NCBI GenBank assembly: GCA_934047225.1
Contig: OW204009.1
Span: 16,380,898-16,444,897 of the forward strand
Direction of reading: 5' to 3'
Length of the DNA: 64,000 bases
Source: Ypsolopha sequella
Lineage: Eukaryota; Arthropoda; Insecta; Lepidoptera; Ypsolophidae
In this document: positions 1 through 12,555 of the stretch, one piece after another
How positions within the stretch are numbered: position 1 is the first letter of the stretch
Layout of the letters: each line of letters starts with the position of its first letter
The notes under the pieces: model-generated
Seen by the model: only the letters and a program-made list of their open reading frames with translations
Databases searched by the model: none
Told to the model about the DNA's origin: nothing
Program-made: the position numbers and the translations under genes

Positions 1-446
1 TTACGTATATTGGATATACTCGTATATCCAACTATCTGTAGCCGGATGCAGTTGTACGTATCAGGTCCAGTAAATTCCCGGGAATCACAGACGTGAAGTT
101 AGTCACAAATGGCGTCGCCAATTATTATATATGCACCTATTTATTGTCTACCCTTTTTCCTTAGAACGGAAATGAAATATATCTGTTTATGTAATGTAGG
201 TATAACAGATACACTTATTACAGGTCAGTTTTAATGTAATATTAGTAATTAAATAATATATCTGTATAGGTAATGGTTTTATGTAATAAATAATAATAAC
301 GGGGTGTTCTAACCATTAATATGAACAACTTTTACTAAGGGGCCGACCCTCAAATCGTTAAAACAAAATCAACTGTTTTATACATTTTGCGCGAGTAGGT
401 ATTTAACTTTTCTATGGAACAATGGTTATCCGCATCCAATCCAATC

Positions 447-800
447 CATCAGCCATTATCGGTCTACTGCTGGACATAGGCCTCTCCAAGGGCACGCCAC
501 ATTTTTCTATCCTCGGCCATCCTCACCCAGCCACTACCGGCAATCTTTTTTAGATCGTCAGTCCAGCGAGCTGGCGGGCGTCCTACACTGCGTCTGCCAG
601 TTCATGGTCTCCACTCGAGAACCTTTCTCCCCCATCGGTTGTCGGTTCTTCGGTTGATGTGGCCAGCCTACTGCCTCTTCAGCTTGCTTATCTTAGAGGC
701 TATGTCGATGACTTTGGTTCTTTGACGAAACACCTCATTTCTGATATGATCCATCAAAGAAACTCCGAGCATAGCCCGCTCCATAGCGAACCAATTAATA
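447..800 (-). mobile_element. RTE-clade LINE fragment (ORF2 C-terminus)
   Basis: The minus strand encodes decayed pieces of the RTE reverse-transcriptase C-terminus (WAGH..., RKVLEWR..., GRPPARW, TDDLKK). It shares sequence with 10263-10545 and 53336-53545. It is bounded by a short ATT run at 838-853. Confidence 0.7.
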
Positions 801-1539
801 TGTAATTTAAAATATGGACCATTGGTTTGAAATAAAGATTATTATTATTATTGTTATCTATTACCTGTCACTGTCTTTATAGGTAAATATGTTATTATAT
901 TATATCAATATTTATGTATTCTATTATACAATATATGTATATATCCCAATACACAATATTAAATACATTTTAGTTTAATTAAAACTAAATCATATTTTAA
1001 ATTAAACTAAATAACAAATTCTATCAAGGTCGCTGCCGTCGTGCGGGAGAGTACCTAGCAGGCTGGCAGCGTTACCTCGTTGTATGGCCAGACTGATTCT
1101 TTGGCCGAGGTAAGCCCCAGCCCGAGGGTCCCCGGAGGCATCGATAACAATTAATTGGTTAACCCCATAGTTGTTCAAATTAAAATGTAGTACACTCCGT
1201 TTTAAGGAAAAAGGTTATCAAATTAATACTCAGTATAATATAATTTGTACCTACATAATCAATGAGATATCGTTATACATATTGATATCTAACAGTTTGA
1301 GAAGCTTAGAAATATGTGTTAAGTACCAAAGTGTTCAATTTTTCTGCTACAAAAAAGCCGGTCAAAGCAAGTAGCTCTAGCAAAAGCAGGTTGGTGATCA
1401 TTGAACCAACTTGTATAATATATATTTTACCTATCATTTTAATCGTATATATATTGCTACATAAATTAAATAAATCTTTAATCTAGTCCATGTAAATTTA
1501 TTATTTTATTACATATCTTTTTATTAGATTAAATGTGAC
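801..1539. other. AT-rich DNA without a recognisable gene
   Basis: Only a GC-richer patch at 1030-1145 (GCCGAGGTAAGCCCCAGCCC) stands out, probably a retroelement piece. The open frame at 1171-1374 has no ATG start and low complexity. Confidence 0.4.
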
Positions 1540-1610
1540 GTGTAAAAAGTGTATTATATATACCTAATTTGCAAATAAACTATTTGAATTTGAATTTGAC
1601 TTTGAAGGAG
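1540..1610 (+). mobile_element. Probable retroelement 3' tail
   Basis: GCAAATAAACTATTTGAATT then TGAATTTGACTTTGAA: a poly(A)-like signal followed by TTTGAA repeats, the look of a LINE 3' end. Only the tail is recognisable. Confidence 0.4.
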
Positions 1611-2106
1611 AGCAAAGACGATTTCTCGGACCTGTATGTTGTAACATATATAAACCACATTCATTGCAAATAAACAATTTCTTTTCGATTCTATTTGCAA
1701 TAATCAGTGGTTATTTATTTACTGGTATTTATGGTATAGCATTTTACACTGGTATACATATAATTTAATTTAAACACTACATTAAAATTTACAACTATTC
1801 AGTTATTTATTAACAAGAATAAGAATAAGAATAAGAATAAGAAGGCATTTAAACTTAAACAAGAAACTTAAATAACATAAAGAATACTAAATTATAAATA
1901 ATACCTACTTAAAATATACACTAACTACAAAGCTTAAAATAAACCTACTATAAAACAAAATTAACTTACAAATAAAACTTTAACTATCAAAAAGACCGCC
2001 CCTCATCGTACCCGGCACAAAGGTTCCCATTACGCTCGCTGCGTTCCCGCGTTGGATTGCAATGGAAATACTTTGCGCCAAGTTATTTATTTATTTATTT
2101 ATTAAG

Positions 2107-3094
2107 GAGCTCCAACTGCATACTTCTATTACAAACATTTACTTATTGACTATAAATTAGTCCTGCAGAGTTATACAAATTATAGGAGCACACAGCACTC
2201 GCATAATGTTACAATGTTAACAACTGCATACTCCGATTACAAACATCTACTTATTGACTATACATTAGTCCTGCAGAGTTATACAAATTATAGGAGCACA
2301 CAGCCCTCGCATAATGTTACAATGTTAACAACTGCATACTTCTATTACAAACATTTAGTTACTTATTGACTATACATTAGTCCTGCAGAGTTATACAAAT
2401 TCCAATAGCTTAATTTATAAAATATTTCTTTTTAATTTTTTTTTCAGAGAATATACGCCATTTTAGGACATAGTTTTCATTATTTTGGTATAGAGGTATA
2501 AATTCAACCATTATTATCTAATTGAATAAATATTATTTTAAAGCCTTTTTTTGCTTTTAATTATTTAAAAAAACCAGACCAACTTGTGGTCGTCGTCAGT
2601 TGAATTATAAGTTGGTCGAAATATTATATCGATTATAGTTAACACTTTTTCATTTATATTTATAATCTGTCTTTTTAAATAATAATTTTCTGATGATTTT
2701 TTAAAGAACTCTCCGATATGACGTCACTTGAGAATTTTATACATTATACTGATTGTGACGTGTGATTGCTTGTAAAAAAAGTGGTCTGTCTCTGCCTGTC
2801 TACTCATCTGTCAAATCAGTCGGAAGCAAATTATTATAAATTTATCTTGATAGCAAAGGACATATTTCTAAACGGATATTTCTCAAGTGACGTCACACGA
2901 AGGCAAATGGAAGTTGCAGCTTTTTCGTAAAAATATTCATCATCATTAGGTTTTTTAGACCACAAGTTCTAAAATACGGCTTATTAAACCTAAATCTTGA
3001 AATGGTTTTCGAATTAACACAACTTAACATAATTTAATCTATGCCAATTATAGGAGCACACAGCCTTTGCAATTTGCATAATGTTACAATGTTA
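2107..3094 (+). repeat. Triplicated ~112-bp unit, third copy split by an insertion
   Basis: Units start at about 2107, 2219 and 2331 (CAACTGCATACTTCTATTAC ... ATAATGTTACAATGTTAA). The third stops at about 2403 and resumes at 3046 (AATTATAGGAGCACACAGCC), so roughly 2404-3045 is inserted DNA. Confidence 0.75.
2404..3045. mobile_element. Inserted AT-rich foldback with two TGACGTCA palindromes
   Basis: AACTTGTGGTC (about 2581) mirrors GACCACAAGTT (about 2961), and TGACGTCACTTGAGA (about 2718) mirrors TCTCAAGTGACGTCA (about 2880). The ends are not exactly resolved. Confidence 0.55.
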
Positions 3095-3689
3095 AGAAAC
3101 AAAAAAAAACTTAAATTAAAACATATAAACATGCCAAATTTTATAAATTACTACTTAATCATGAAATAATAAACTATAACTTAAACCAATTACTTAAAAT
3201 AAAAGACAACATAAATTAAGCCTGAAGCTTAATTAATAATTATGTAGTAAGCTTTTACACCATTTTTAAAATTATACAAAATATGCCTATATCCTCGCTG
3301 AAATCTTCGGCTGGTCCATCATACCTCGTAATGGGGCACTGGAAGACATTGTTGTCTATTGTTTGTTGTGGATGCCCACATTCAAAAGCCGCTGACTCAC
3401 ACCAACCCTACTTATACCAGAGGACGTGGTAATACTTTATATTCTCTGCCAGAGGTAAGCACAGGTGCCCACTACCTGAGCTGACACCAGACATTTCGCA
3501 ACATATTGAAGCCAGCTCACGCTCTTTTGTGTTCAGGTTGAAGATATTGCATGATGGTGAGTTATGCTCCATTCAGTTGTTCAGTGCAGTGGCGCCACTC
3601 CGAAAGATTCCTTTCATACAGCCGAAAATGATGGTTGTTCAGCAGATATAATTAGCTACTGACACGAAAGCGTCAAAAAACCACGTGGT

Positions 3690-3827
3690 TTCAATTTGCC
3701 CCAATTCCACATTTGTGCACGAGATACGGCTATACGGCTCACCCCATCACACCGGACGTAATACGTGCACGTGGACTATGACTTTCATTCACTGTTATTT
3801 TCAGAAACGCTCCGACACCCCCTCGGG
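3690..3827. mobile_element. SINE body fragment, split by the 3828-4617 element
   Basis: CCCCATCACACCGGACGTAA to CTCCGACACCCC, continuing after the insertion (4626 on) with ATTCATAACGTGACGAT. Parallels the SINE body at 61960-62100. Confidence 0.5.
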
Positions 3828-4617
3828 CAGTGGCGTATTTTAAGACTTAGTGCCCTGGGCCTGTAATGTTTGCCGCTCCATAAAATTACGAGAAAAAAGC
3901 AAAAATATTTAAATTATAAAATAAAATGAAATCCAACTGCGTGTTGATTTGGGCTAAAAATGGTGATAATGAATGAAAAAACTAAAAAAGCCATGCAAAC
4001 ACCATTAATTCAATATTTAAATTTTTTTCTGATGGCCAAATTAGTTGCAAAATTCTTCAATGACACTGTCATAATTAACGGATTTTGTCAAGTCAGCTTC
4101 TATAGGTATTAAGAATAACAAATTTTTAAGAGGCTATGAGAAATTAAATTTTTGTCACTGTCAGCGAAAAATCGCGCAGTGCGAGAGAGGCGGATTTACG
4201 GCAAAAAGGAAAAAAGTTGGTTTTATATTTTTATTAAACAAACTAAAATAGCTAGCAAAATTTCAAATATCAAATCTCTAGATATTGTTTAAATACACCT
4301 AATAAAATATGTTTAAGTTTTGTATATAGTTCCTATTCGTCAAACGAGGAGAAAAAGTGTGTTTGAAGACCTCATTTCAACAATTATTTCTATCGAGGAA
4401 AATTTATCCAAACATGTTTTCCAATTTCAAAACCTTAGATTATATAGTCAAAATGCATTTACCAGAAACTGATTATAATTTTCCGTGTATTTCATGAAAT
4501 ACACAGAAAAGAAACACCCGTATTTTTTTCGCATATTGCCTTAATTGCTTGTGCCGCCCCACGCAGCCTGTCGCCCCGGGCCATGGCCCTTTCGGCCCTA
4601 GGGTAAATACGCCACTG
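3828..4617. mobile_element. hAT-type MITE, 790 bp
   Basis: Inverted ends CAGTGGCGTATTT and AAATACGCCACTG. Flanking 8-mers CCCTCGGG (3820-3827) and GCCTCGGG (4618-4625) match 7 of 8, as expected of a hAT target duplication. No coding potential. It interrupts a SINE-like repeat. Confidence 0.78.
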
Positions 4618-4993
4618 GCCTCGGGTATTCATAACGTGACGATGTATGATTGTAGGTAGATGATTCTTGGCATATTGTTTTCTCTAGCCTCAAAGCGAAC
4701 TCTTCTTACTCGATATAAACTGTCTTTATTCTTTGTTCTTTATTGTACACACACGGGAATATTAACATAAACAAAAATTATAGCGAAAAAAGATGCATAT
4801 TGGTGAGCTTATCAGCAATAACAGCAAATCATACACATGTACACAGAGAAGAAGAACATACAAATAATTATACAAGTGAAAATGAAAATGAAAATAACAA
4901 AATAAAAATGGATATCAATACGTACTATAAATACAATCTATAAAATATTATAAATATACATAGAGTGTAATAAACTACATAAACATAAATATA

Positions 4994-5252
4994 CACCCTG
5001 TAACAGAAAGGTGTAACCATATTTGAAGAGCTTATTCAATCAATGGTATAGAACAACTTTTACTACGGAGCAAACCCTGTATCTCGAAAAAATTAAATTA
5101 ACTGTTTCATAGAAAAATGCATAGCCCCTCGGCTGAAATGTATGGAAGGGCAGATTTTTTTTGAGATTTCAGGGTTGGCTCCATAGTAAAAGTTATTCAC
5201 CATTGACTGAATAAGCTCTTCAAATATGGTTACACCTTTCTGTTACACCTTG
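4994..5252. mobile_element. MITE, 259 bp, TATA target duplication
   Basis: About 50-bp inverted ends (CACCCTGTAACAGAAAGGTG; CACCTTTCTGTTACACCTTG) flanked by TATA at 4990-4993 and 5253-5256. A second copy is at 55572-55785. Confidence 0.75.
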
Positions 5253-5397
5253 TATATAGTATTTACCTATTCAGATTGTGGGAGGTAATTGTTCTTTAAG
5301 CTTTTTCTTAAAGGAACCGATGGTTAGACAGTCGTGAATACTATGTGGAAGAGCATTCCATAGATGGACTGATTGGTTACTGAATTTTCCACCCTTG

Positions 5398-5605
5398 GTC
5401 CCAATGAGTTACACCAAAACCAGTCATAGTGTAACTCGTTGGGACAAAAAAAAATGTCTCAACCAGTTACACTGTTACGCGATGGGACAACTTTTTATTT
5501 TTTATCCCAACGAGTCACACCCCCAAAACAAGAGTATAACTCGTTGGGATTAAAATCTGTTACACGTTGACAGCTTTTTTCTTCCCAACGAGTAACACTG
5601 TTACC
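5398..5605. repeat. Cluster of an alternating inverted 16-bp motif
   Basis: TCCCAACGAGTAACAC-like words occur at about 5399, 5506 and 5583, and their complement GTGTAACTCGTTGGGA at about 5429 and 5535, with a weaker copy at about 5464 (AGTTACACTGTTACGCGATG). Orientation largely alternates. No TIR element explains it. Confidence 0.7.
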
Positions 5606-5782
5606 TAAAGCAAGTAAGAAATAACGATCTAAGGCGGAGTAATATTTTCCGATCAAATTAACCGAAAGCGTAAACCTATTGTGTTGAGTGAGTCACAATA
5701 ACAACTTAGCATAGTTTGGTTTCTCAGATTGTTTATAAGCTCGGAAAGACCTACACAAAAAGGGCCGAGGTGGCGATTCAGG

Positions 5783-6430
5783 TGATTCAGACTTTGTCAC
5801 CCCATTTCTCTTTAGGGGTTGAATTCTTAAAAAACCTGAAACACATGTTTACTCATTTATGGATAGGAGTACTCCTGTGAAGTCTCGAATAAAATAGTCT
5901 AACTAATCTTGTTTCCCCATACAAAGTTTAGACCCCCGTTTCACCCCCCTTAGGGGGTGAATTTTGAAAATTTCTTTCTTAGTGGATGCCTACACTATAT
6001 AAGGTATATCTATATGCAAAATTTCAAGTCTCTAGGACCAGCGGTTTAGGCTGTGCGTTAATATATCAATCAGTCAGTCAGGACTTTATCTATATATATA
6101 AAAAGAGAAGTCCTGACTGACTTACTGATTCATTCACTGACTCATTCACTGACTCATCAACGCACAGCCCAAACCCTTCGATCTAGAAAGCTGAAATTTT
6201 GCACAAAGCTTCCCTTTGTAATGTAAACAAGGAATAAGAAAGGGTTTTTCGAAATTCTACCCTAAGGGGGTGAAACGGGGGTCCAAAGTTTGTATGGGGA
6301 AACAAGATTAGTTAGACTATTTTATTCGAGACTTCACAGGAGTACTCCTATTCATAAATGAGTAAACACGTGTTTCAGGTTTTTTCAGAATTCAACCCCT
6401 AAAAGGGAGAAATGGGGTGACAAAGTCTGA
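5783..6430. repeat. Large palindrome, ~650 bp
   Basis: Left arm 5783-5960 (CAGACTTTGTCACCCCATTT ... CCCCCGTTTCACCCCCCTTA) is mirrored at 6250-6430; the centre near 6080-6120 is itself a hairpin, AGTCAGTCAGGACTT / AAGTCCTGACTGACT. A related sequence recurs at 40508-40610. Confidence 0.75.
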
Positions 6431-6769
6431 AAATCAACATGGGTATCGTTTGTATGGTTTATCGCGTCGCTGATTACGAAAACAACAACGATTTCTAAAT
6501 CCAACGTAGTGAACGTGAAATAACATCATTTCCTGTTGGGGTGCGATGGGGTTGAAATTTTGAAATGTGTAAATATCAATATGGGTGTCGTTTTTATGGT
6601 TTTCTTGGACATTAATTACGAAAATTGCATCGATTTTGCAATTTAATATAGTGGACATGAAAATTCTTCAAAGTATGTGTGCAAATCGGCTATAACAGAC
6701 GGACAGACAGACAGTCACACAAGTGGTCCTATTAGGGTTCCATTTTTTCCTTTTGAGATATCTATCGAT

Positions 6770-6850
6770 CTATATATCAACAATCTATCTATCTATTTAT
6801 CTGTCTATCTATCTACCTATCTATATATCTATATATATCTATATCCAAGC
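6770..6850 (+). repeat. Microsatellite (CTAT)n, imperfect
   Basis: Runs of ATCTATCTAT and TATATATCTATA follow a PolyQ-free AT stretch. Simple sequence, no gene. Confidence 0.85.
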
Positions 6851-6930
6851 AAAATATTTTAGGAACGGAAGGTAGTACATCCCTAGGGGTTGGACCACGG
6901 GATGTCAAAAAAAAGTTTTTTTTTTAATGT

Positions 6931-7127
6931 CAAAGCTTTGACGGCCTGTATCTCCCAAACGGCTGGATATAAACCCATGTTGATGGGTGTCTAGGAAAAG
7001 GTCTGGACGAGATCTGTCTGCCGAAAGTGTCAAAACTTTACAGGCCCATATCTCCCAAACGGCTGATGCTAGACCCATGTTCATGGTACTCTAAGAAAAG
7101 GGCTAGGCGAGGTCTAGATGACGGTAA
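6931..7127 (+). repeat. Diverged tandem pair, ~98-bp unit
   Basis: ATCTCCCAAACGGCTG, ACCCATGTT and AGATCTG/AGGTCTA occur in the same order in both units, starting at 6931 and 7031. Confidence 0.65.
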
Positions 7128-7758
7128 AAAAAAAAGAAAGTTTGAATGAAAGTTCGTTATTATAAAGATCGTCTGTTTCGAAGTTAGGATCTTTAAATTT
7201 TGTGTTTAGACTGACAATTGAAAATTACTTTATACGTGTCTCATCGTTTGTGATAATACCAACCTCGAAGGGGTGAAAAGGGGGATGAAGTTGTCTTTGG
7301 AAAGTCCTTCATTTTCAAAGTAAAATGACTAAATTTGTTATTTAGGCTGTCCGTCTGTCCGTCCGTATAAACGGGAGAGGTAAGTGGTCAAGACCAAGGT
7401 TCAATGACCCTATTAGCGAAAAACACAAAATAAAATTTGTGCCCTATACTTTACAAATTTAAGAACAACTCCCAGTCAATTAGTATTGCAAACCTATTGT
7501 TTTTGTTGTGTTTTTACTCATAAAGGGTCACTGACTACTTACCAAGTCTTCAGTATGTATTTTTGGCTATATAATTAGAAGTGACCCAATGTAGGTACCT
7601 CACAAATATTGCAAGTATTAGGGGTATGTTTACTTTCGTAAGTACTTTCTAAGTCCAATAAAAGGAATAGAAAATGAGTGTTTTGATGTCCATAAAAATT
7701 TAAGGGATGAGTTAATGTTCTTTCGTCTTGCGGATGCACTCCTCTCATGTTAGGTACA

Positions 7759-8729
7759 TCCAACTAATATTATAAATGCGAAAGTTGGGATGGGTGGATG
7801 TTTATTACTCTTTCACGCCGTAACTGATGAACCGATTGGGTTGAAACTGCACAAATGTTGTTCTAAACCTGGAATAGGACAAAGGCTATTTTATATCTGA
7901 TAAATCAGTTCCCATAGGATGGCAATGGGGTGTCAAGTTCCTATAGAAAAGTGATGTACTGTTACTCTTCCACGATTAGGCGAAACTTTGCACAAATGTA
8001 GTTCTAGAACTGGAATAGGACATAGTAGACCACTTTTTATCCCATTAATCAGTTCAGAGGCAATTGGGTGTCAAGTTCCTATAGAAAAGTGATGCACATC
8101 TTCACGCCGTACCTCCCGAACTGTTAGGGCTGAAAATGCTTTAAATGTAGTTCTAGACCAGAAATAGGACATACACTACTTTTATATCAAATCAGTAACC
8201 AAAAAAAAAAATTCGTTTGGAAATTTCTCACCAAAGACCCTTTAGCAGAGGATTAATTCAGAGATCAAAATATGGTGTCTTTCGGAAACGCAGCCCTGCC
8301 TTCGGCTTCGCCAAAGACCGCCAAAGATACTTAAGCAGATGATTAAAATTAATTAGAAAACAAAAGATAGTGTCGACTGTAAATGCGGCTCGGATTTTAG
8401 CCTCGCCAAACATGCTATACTAGGGGATTAAATCAGTTATCAAAGACAGCCAAAGACACATTCAGAGGATTAATTCAGAAAACAAAAAATAGTGTCGATC
8501 TGCAAAATGGCTCGGGCTTCGGCCTCGGCAAAGACGGAAACGTGTCTTGATCTTCGGCCTCGCCAAAAACACTTTACATAGCGATGAAATTAGAGATGAT
8601 GAGAACCAAAAACACTTTAAATACTCCAAATCAAAGTCAGGTCAACTACTAAAACTAAAAATATTTACAGATTCGATACGACTATACAAAAACTTAATTA
8701 ACGCGGGCGAAGCCGCGGGCAAAAGCTAG
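7759..8729 (+). mobile_element. Non-autonomous Helitron, 971 bp, both ends intact
   Basis: Starts TCCAACTAATATTATAAATG after A, and ends GCGGGCGAAGCCGCGGGC, AAAAG, CTAG before T. The 3' hairpin plus CTRR terminus and A|T insertion are the Helitron hallmarks. No Rep or helicase is encoded. Internally, CTTTCACGCCGTAACTGATG and GGAATAGGACA blocks recur three times. Confidence 0.82.
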
Positions 8730-8730
8730 T

Positions 8731-9600
8731 ATTTTATATAATACAGATTCTCTCGATACACTAGAAAAGATGTCGCCACTGAGCTAAGTTAGTTATTAAA
8801 ATTAATGATAGATGGCAGCACAGTGATAATAAAAATATAAAATTAAAAGCATGTAAATTTTCGATTAACAAAATAAATTAATATTCTTTTTCCATTACAT
8901 TTATGTATTATATATAATGTATAATAGAATGGAATAAGAGACTTGTAGGTATACTTCCGAATAAACAATTACGTCTTTGTACATTATGTAATTGTTTACT
9001 CCACATCTGTATCTGTATTGTGATGTTCACACCGTGTACTCGGGATCTCGTGAGGATTTTATTATAATTATACCACTTTATTATTTTTAGTTTATCTTCT
9101 TTTATATTTTCTTTTCATTTTATGTAGCCTATTTATCAATTTTACATTAAGGGAGGGGAGCTCCAAATTTGGTAGAGCACTCGCTTGTTATATTTCTTCA
9201 ATAATTTATGGATGGAGAAGCACATCCGCACTAATCGGACTCTCTGAGGAATCTTGCTCGTGTTTTGTCTGAAAGATATTTTATACTGGATCTGTATTTA
9301 TTTTTGGAAAACACGAAATAATTCAGTCAATGCGACGTATGTCGATCCATAAAGGTTATCGATTGCCAACTAAACACGAACAAATAGTCCTTTAACCTAC
9401 CTATAAAACCTAGCCTTACCTAAACCTAACATATTGCCTAGCTATATGTTACGGTATTGTGCCAATTACAATTTAACTTCGTAGCAATTATCTCATTACT
9501 AATTAACATACTAGATACACCTACACATACATACCTAGCCGGCACGTGTGTGAGTGATGCTATAAATAACTCTTGCGGTTATTAAACAATATAACTCTAC
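8731..9600. other. Intergenic, nothing recognised
   Basis: AT-rich sequence without a coding frame, clear inverted repeat or RNA gene. Confidence 0.4.
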
Positions 9601-9689
9601 GTCAAAATGTAAATTACATTGTCACGAAGCGTGGTGGGAATAAAAAATAAAATGGGCAAGTGCAGTTCGGTCCGTGCTTCGATGTTTTC

Positions 9690-9960
9690 GGACATTGCAC
9701 CTCTTTACAAGGCCAAATTAATACTGGACGCTTGGTAAGTAATATAACATATTTCTGGAAAATTTGATAAATAAAGTTGCCTTTTAGTAAAACCTGCCAA
9801 CGTATAGAAACTAAAGGTTGGTCTTCCGTTTGTAGAGAGCAGGAAAAGAAAATTATTCGAACTTCGAAATCATAAAAGATCATCGAACCTTCATACCCAC
9901 TACTTACCGAGTCTTCAGTATGAATTTAGCTGTATAAATTAACGACAACTTAACCTATTA
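9690..9960. mobile_element. Probable TIR repeat
   Basis: GCCAAATTAATACTGGACGC, TTGGTAAGTA is roughly mirrored by TACTTACCGAGTCTTCAGTA, TGAATTTAGC. Similar mirrored blocks occur at 7530-7580 and 37225-37370. Confidence 0.45.
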
Positions 9961-10262
9961 TCTACAAAATATTTTGTGATTTATCGGTAGCATGTACTTT
10001 CAAGCATTAAGCGATAACATTGGTTTTTACGTATTTTTATTTCATCATCACAAATTACTTGAAATATATGACATAAAAACTTTAACAAAAGTAGGAAGGT
10101 AGGCAGAGACCTCATATTTCCAACTTGATACACCTCTTTCACCCTTTCCACAGCCATCAATACAAGCTTTTCCAATCCGGGTGCTTCTAACTTTGCCCTT
10201 CTCCAGTATGGCAACAATGTCCTTCTAGGGCGGCCCGCAAAGTTTCTATTGGTTTCTGTAAC

Positions 10263-10545
10263 TTCCATCAATCAGCCCGTATTCGTCCACTGCTGGACAT
10301 AGGCCTCCCCAATATTACGCCACTCTTGGCGGTCCTCAGTCATCCTCATCCAGCCGCCACCCGCAACCTCCTTCAGATCGTCAGTCCAGCGGGCACGAGG
10401 GCGGCCTACGCTACGCTTTGCTGTACATGGTCTCCACTCCAATACCTTACGGCCCCAACGGTCATCACGTCGGCGACAAATGTGGCCAGTCCACTGCCAC
10501 TTCAACTTACTGATTCGGCAGGCTATGTCGGTTACCTTCTTAAAT
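10263..10545 (-). mobile_element. RTE-clade LINE fragment with readable ORF2 C-terminus
   Basis: Minus-strand frame 10505-10272 reads MKWQWTGHICRRRDDRWGRK, VLEWRPC, RSVGRPRARWTDDLKEVAGG, ending RNIGEAYVQQWT: the conserved C-terminal block of RTE/BovB ORF2 reverse transcriptase. It is a 5'-truncated dead copy. Confidence 0.8.
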
Positions 10546-10790
10546 TTTTTTTCAATTCAATATTTTTGAAATTCTGTTTAACGGAAACCAATGGAAACTT
10601 CGCGATAACAACATACACAATACATAGGTAATAAGGTTTTTTGTTGAATAACTATTGAGTGAATTTCGAATTTAAGTCTTCTTAGAAAAAGGCGGGTATT
10701 TCGGAATCCGGCTGCGATGGCACCAAAGACATTATAATGCGCTATTTTATACGATACGAAGGGATACAAGTTAAAATTTTATATCTCCTA

Positions 10791-10984
10791 TAAAGCCGAT
10801 TCTGAAGGCTTTAATTTTAGTTTTAGTACTGTCAAAACTTATAATTAATTTAGTAATATAGCTTCTATTCCTAACACTTAAGGACTATTTTGCTAAGAAG
10901 TAAATTTAGTTTTGACCTTAGAATATTTATTCTAAAGTTTTGACAGCACCAAAACTACAATTAAAGCCTTCAGAATCGGCTTTA
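10791..10984. mobile_element. Palindromic MITE, 194 bp
   Basis: Ends TAAAGCCGATTCTGAAGGCT and its complement; inner ACTGTCAAAACT is also mirrored. A second copy is at 55396-55558. Confidence 0.8.
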
Positions 10985-11198
10985 GTATCAGCTTGAATTA
11001 TTTAGTCTAAGTACTGAAAGAAAATAATTTGTTTGCTAAAATGGTCTTGATTTTCAAATGTAAAAAGTATGTTTTTTCATTGTTCAATTGATTCTGTAGC
11101 CGTAATTATGTCCCGTTCTGAGCAAAAATAAAAATGGTCACGATAGTTATGACAGAGTCGTGGGTGTTTATAGTGGAAAACAGTAGTTTATTGTGATA

Positions 11199-12555
11199 CT
11201 AGCTTTTGCCCGCGGCTTCGTAGGCGTTAATTAAGGCGTATGACCACGCTAAATAAGCAACTCGATGTGTGTCGGTACAAATATCAACGGAAACGACATT
11301 GAAATAATGTTCATTGCAGCGTGCCTTGAAAAGTGGCTGTTACGACAACCACTGCGTCTCCGGCTAGCGCAAAATAGGAGAAAATAATACTCTTCACATG
11401 GACGCCATGAACGGAAAAAAAAATTTGAACTTAAATATTTTAGATCTAAAATTTCCTATAATTTGGTGAATTAATAATTAAAATCGCTTTAAGCGTTTGG
11501 AAGGAGTAAGAGAATTCTTGTGGTAATCATGTGAAACTTTCGATGACTTTCGATTTTTTTTTGTCAAAACTTACAATAGAAAAACAGTTTATGAAACTTA
11601 AAACTTATTTTTGACTTTATAATGCCTATCATATATTTTTATGAAAGTTTTTGGACCACCCGTGTGGGAGGAGTAGGCCTTCAAAGACAGGTCCAAATTG
11701 CAGTTGGCGTATCCATTCGCATTAAGTTTTTGTATAGTCGTATCGAATCTGTAAATTTTGTTAGCTCATGATTTTAGTACGTAGTCGACCTAACTCTGGT
11801 TTGTAGATATGGAGGGTATTGGATTCTCATCATCTCTAATTTGATCCCCATGTAAAGAGTCTTTGGCCGAGCCACTTCTCTGATCGACGCTATTTTTTGT
11901 TCTCTGCTAATTTCTCTATGGCGGTCTTTGATAATTGATTTAAGGCGATACAAAAAAAATGGGGTTTTTTCGAATCCATTTACTCCACTATAACGTCATC
12001 TACGTATTTCATTTTTAGGTAAATGTTTATTGAGTATTTGATTAAGATTCTCAATGAAGGAAAACGCGATTGGATGAAATTTTCCCGATAGAATTTAATT
12101 CCGAAAAGACCTTTAAATTGTTTTATTTTTTCCTGTAATTTTGAAATCCTAACTAATTTCATTGTGAAATTGCATTCAAAATGTGGATACCATGTATTTG
12201 TAGTCTCCTTGAAAATCTTTTTGACAAAATAGCTTCATTTATTTATATTAATAAAAAGCTGACTTTTTGCTACTTTTCCACGAATCCGTCCCACTCGCAC
12301 TGAGGGTTTTTTCGCATATGGAGTAACAGGGACGCTAAAACTTTTACGTATCGCCTTAATTCCCTAATATAGTATGTTTCGCGAGGCTGAAGGCCGAGCC
12401 GCGTCTCTGAACGACACTATTTCTTATTCCCATGGGAACTTATTTATGGGATAAAAAGTAACCTATGTCCTATTCCAGGTCTAGAACTACATTTGTGCAA
12501 AGTTTCAGCCCAATCGGTTCAGTAGTTACGGCGTGAAGGAGTAACAAACTATACG
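11199..12555 (-). mobile_element. Helitron fragment, minus orientation
   Basis: CTAGCTTTTGCCCGCGGCTT at 11199 is the complement of the Helitron 3' end. The far end (12480-12555) matches the complement of the 5' region of the 7759 copy but lacks the terminal TC. The inner part (GTGTCGGTACAAATATCAAC, then CGCAAAATAGGAGAAAATAA) also occurs at 24480-24700, 32905-33110 and 34200-34675. Confidence 0.7.
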
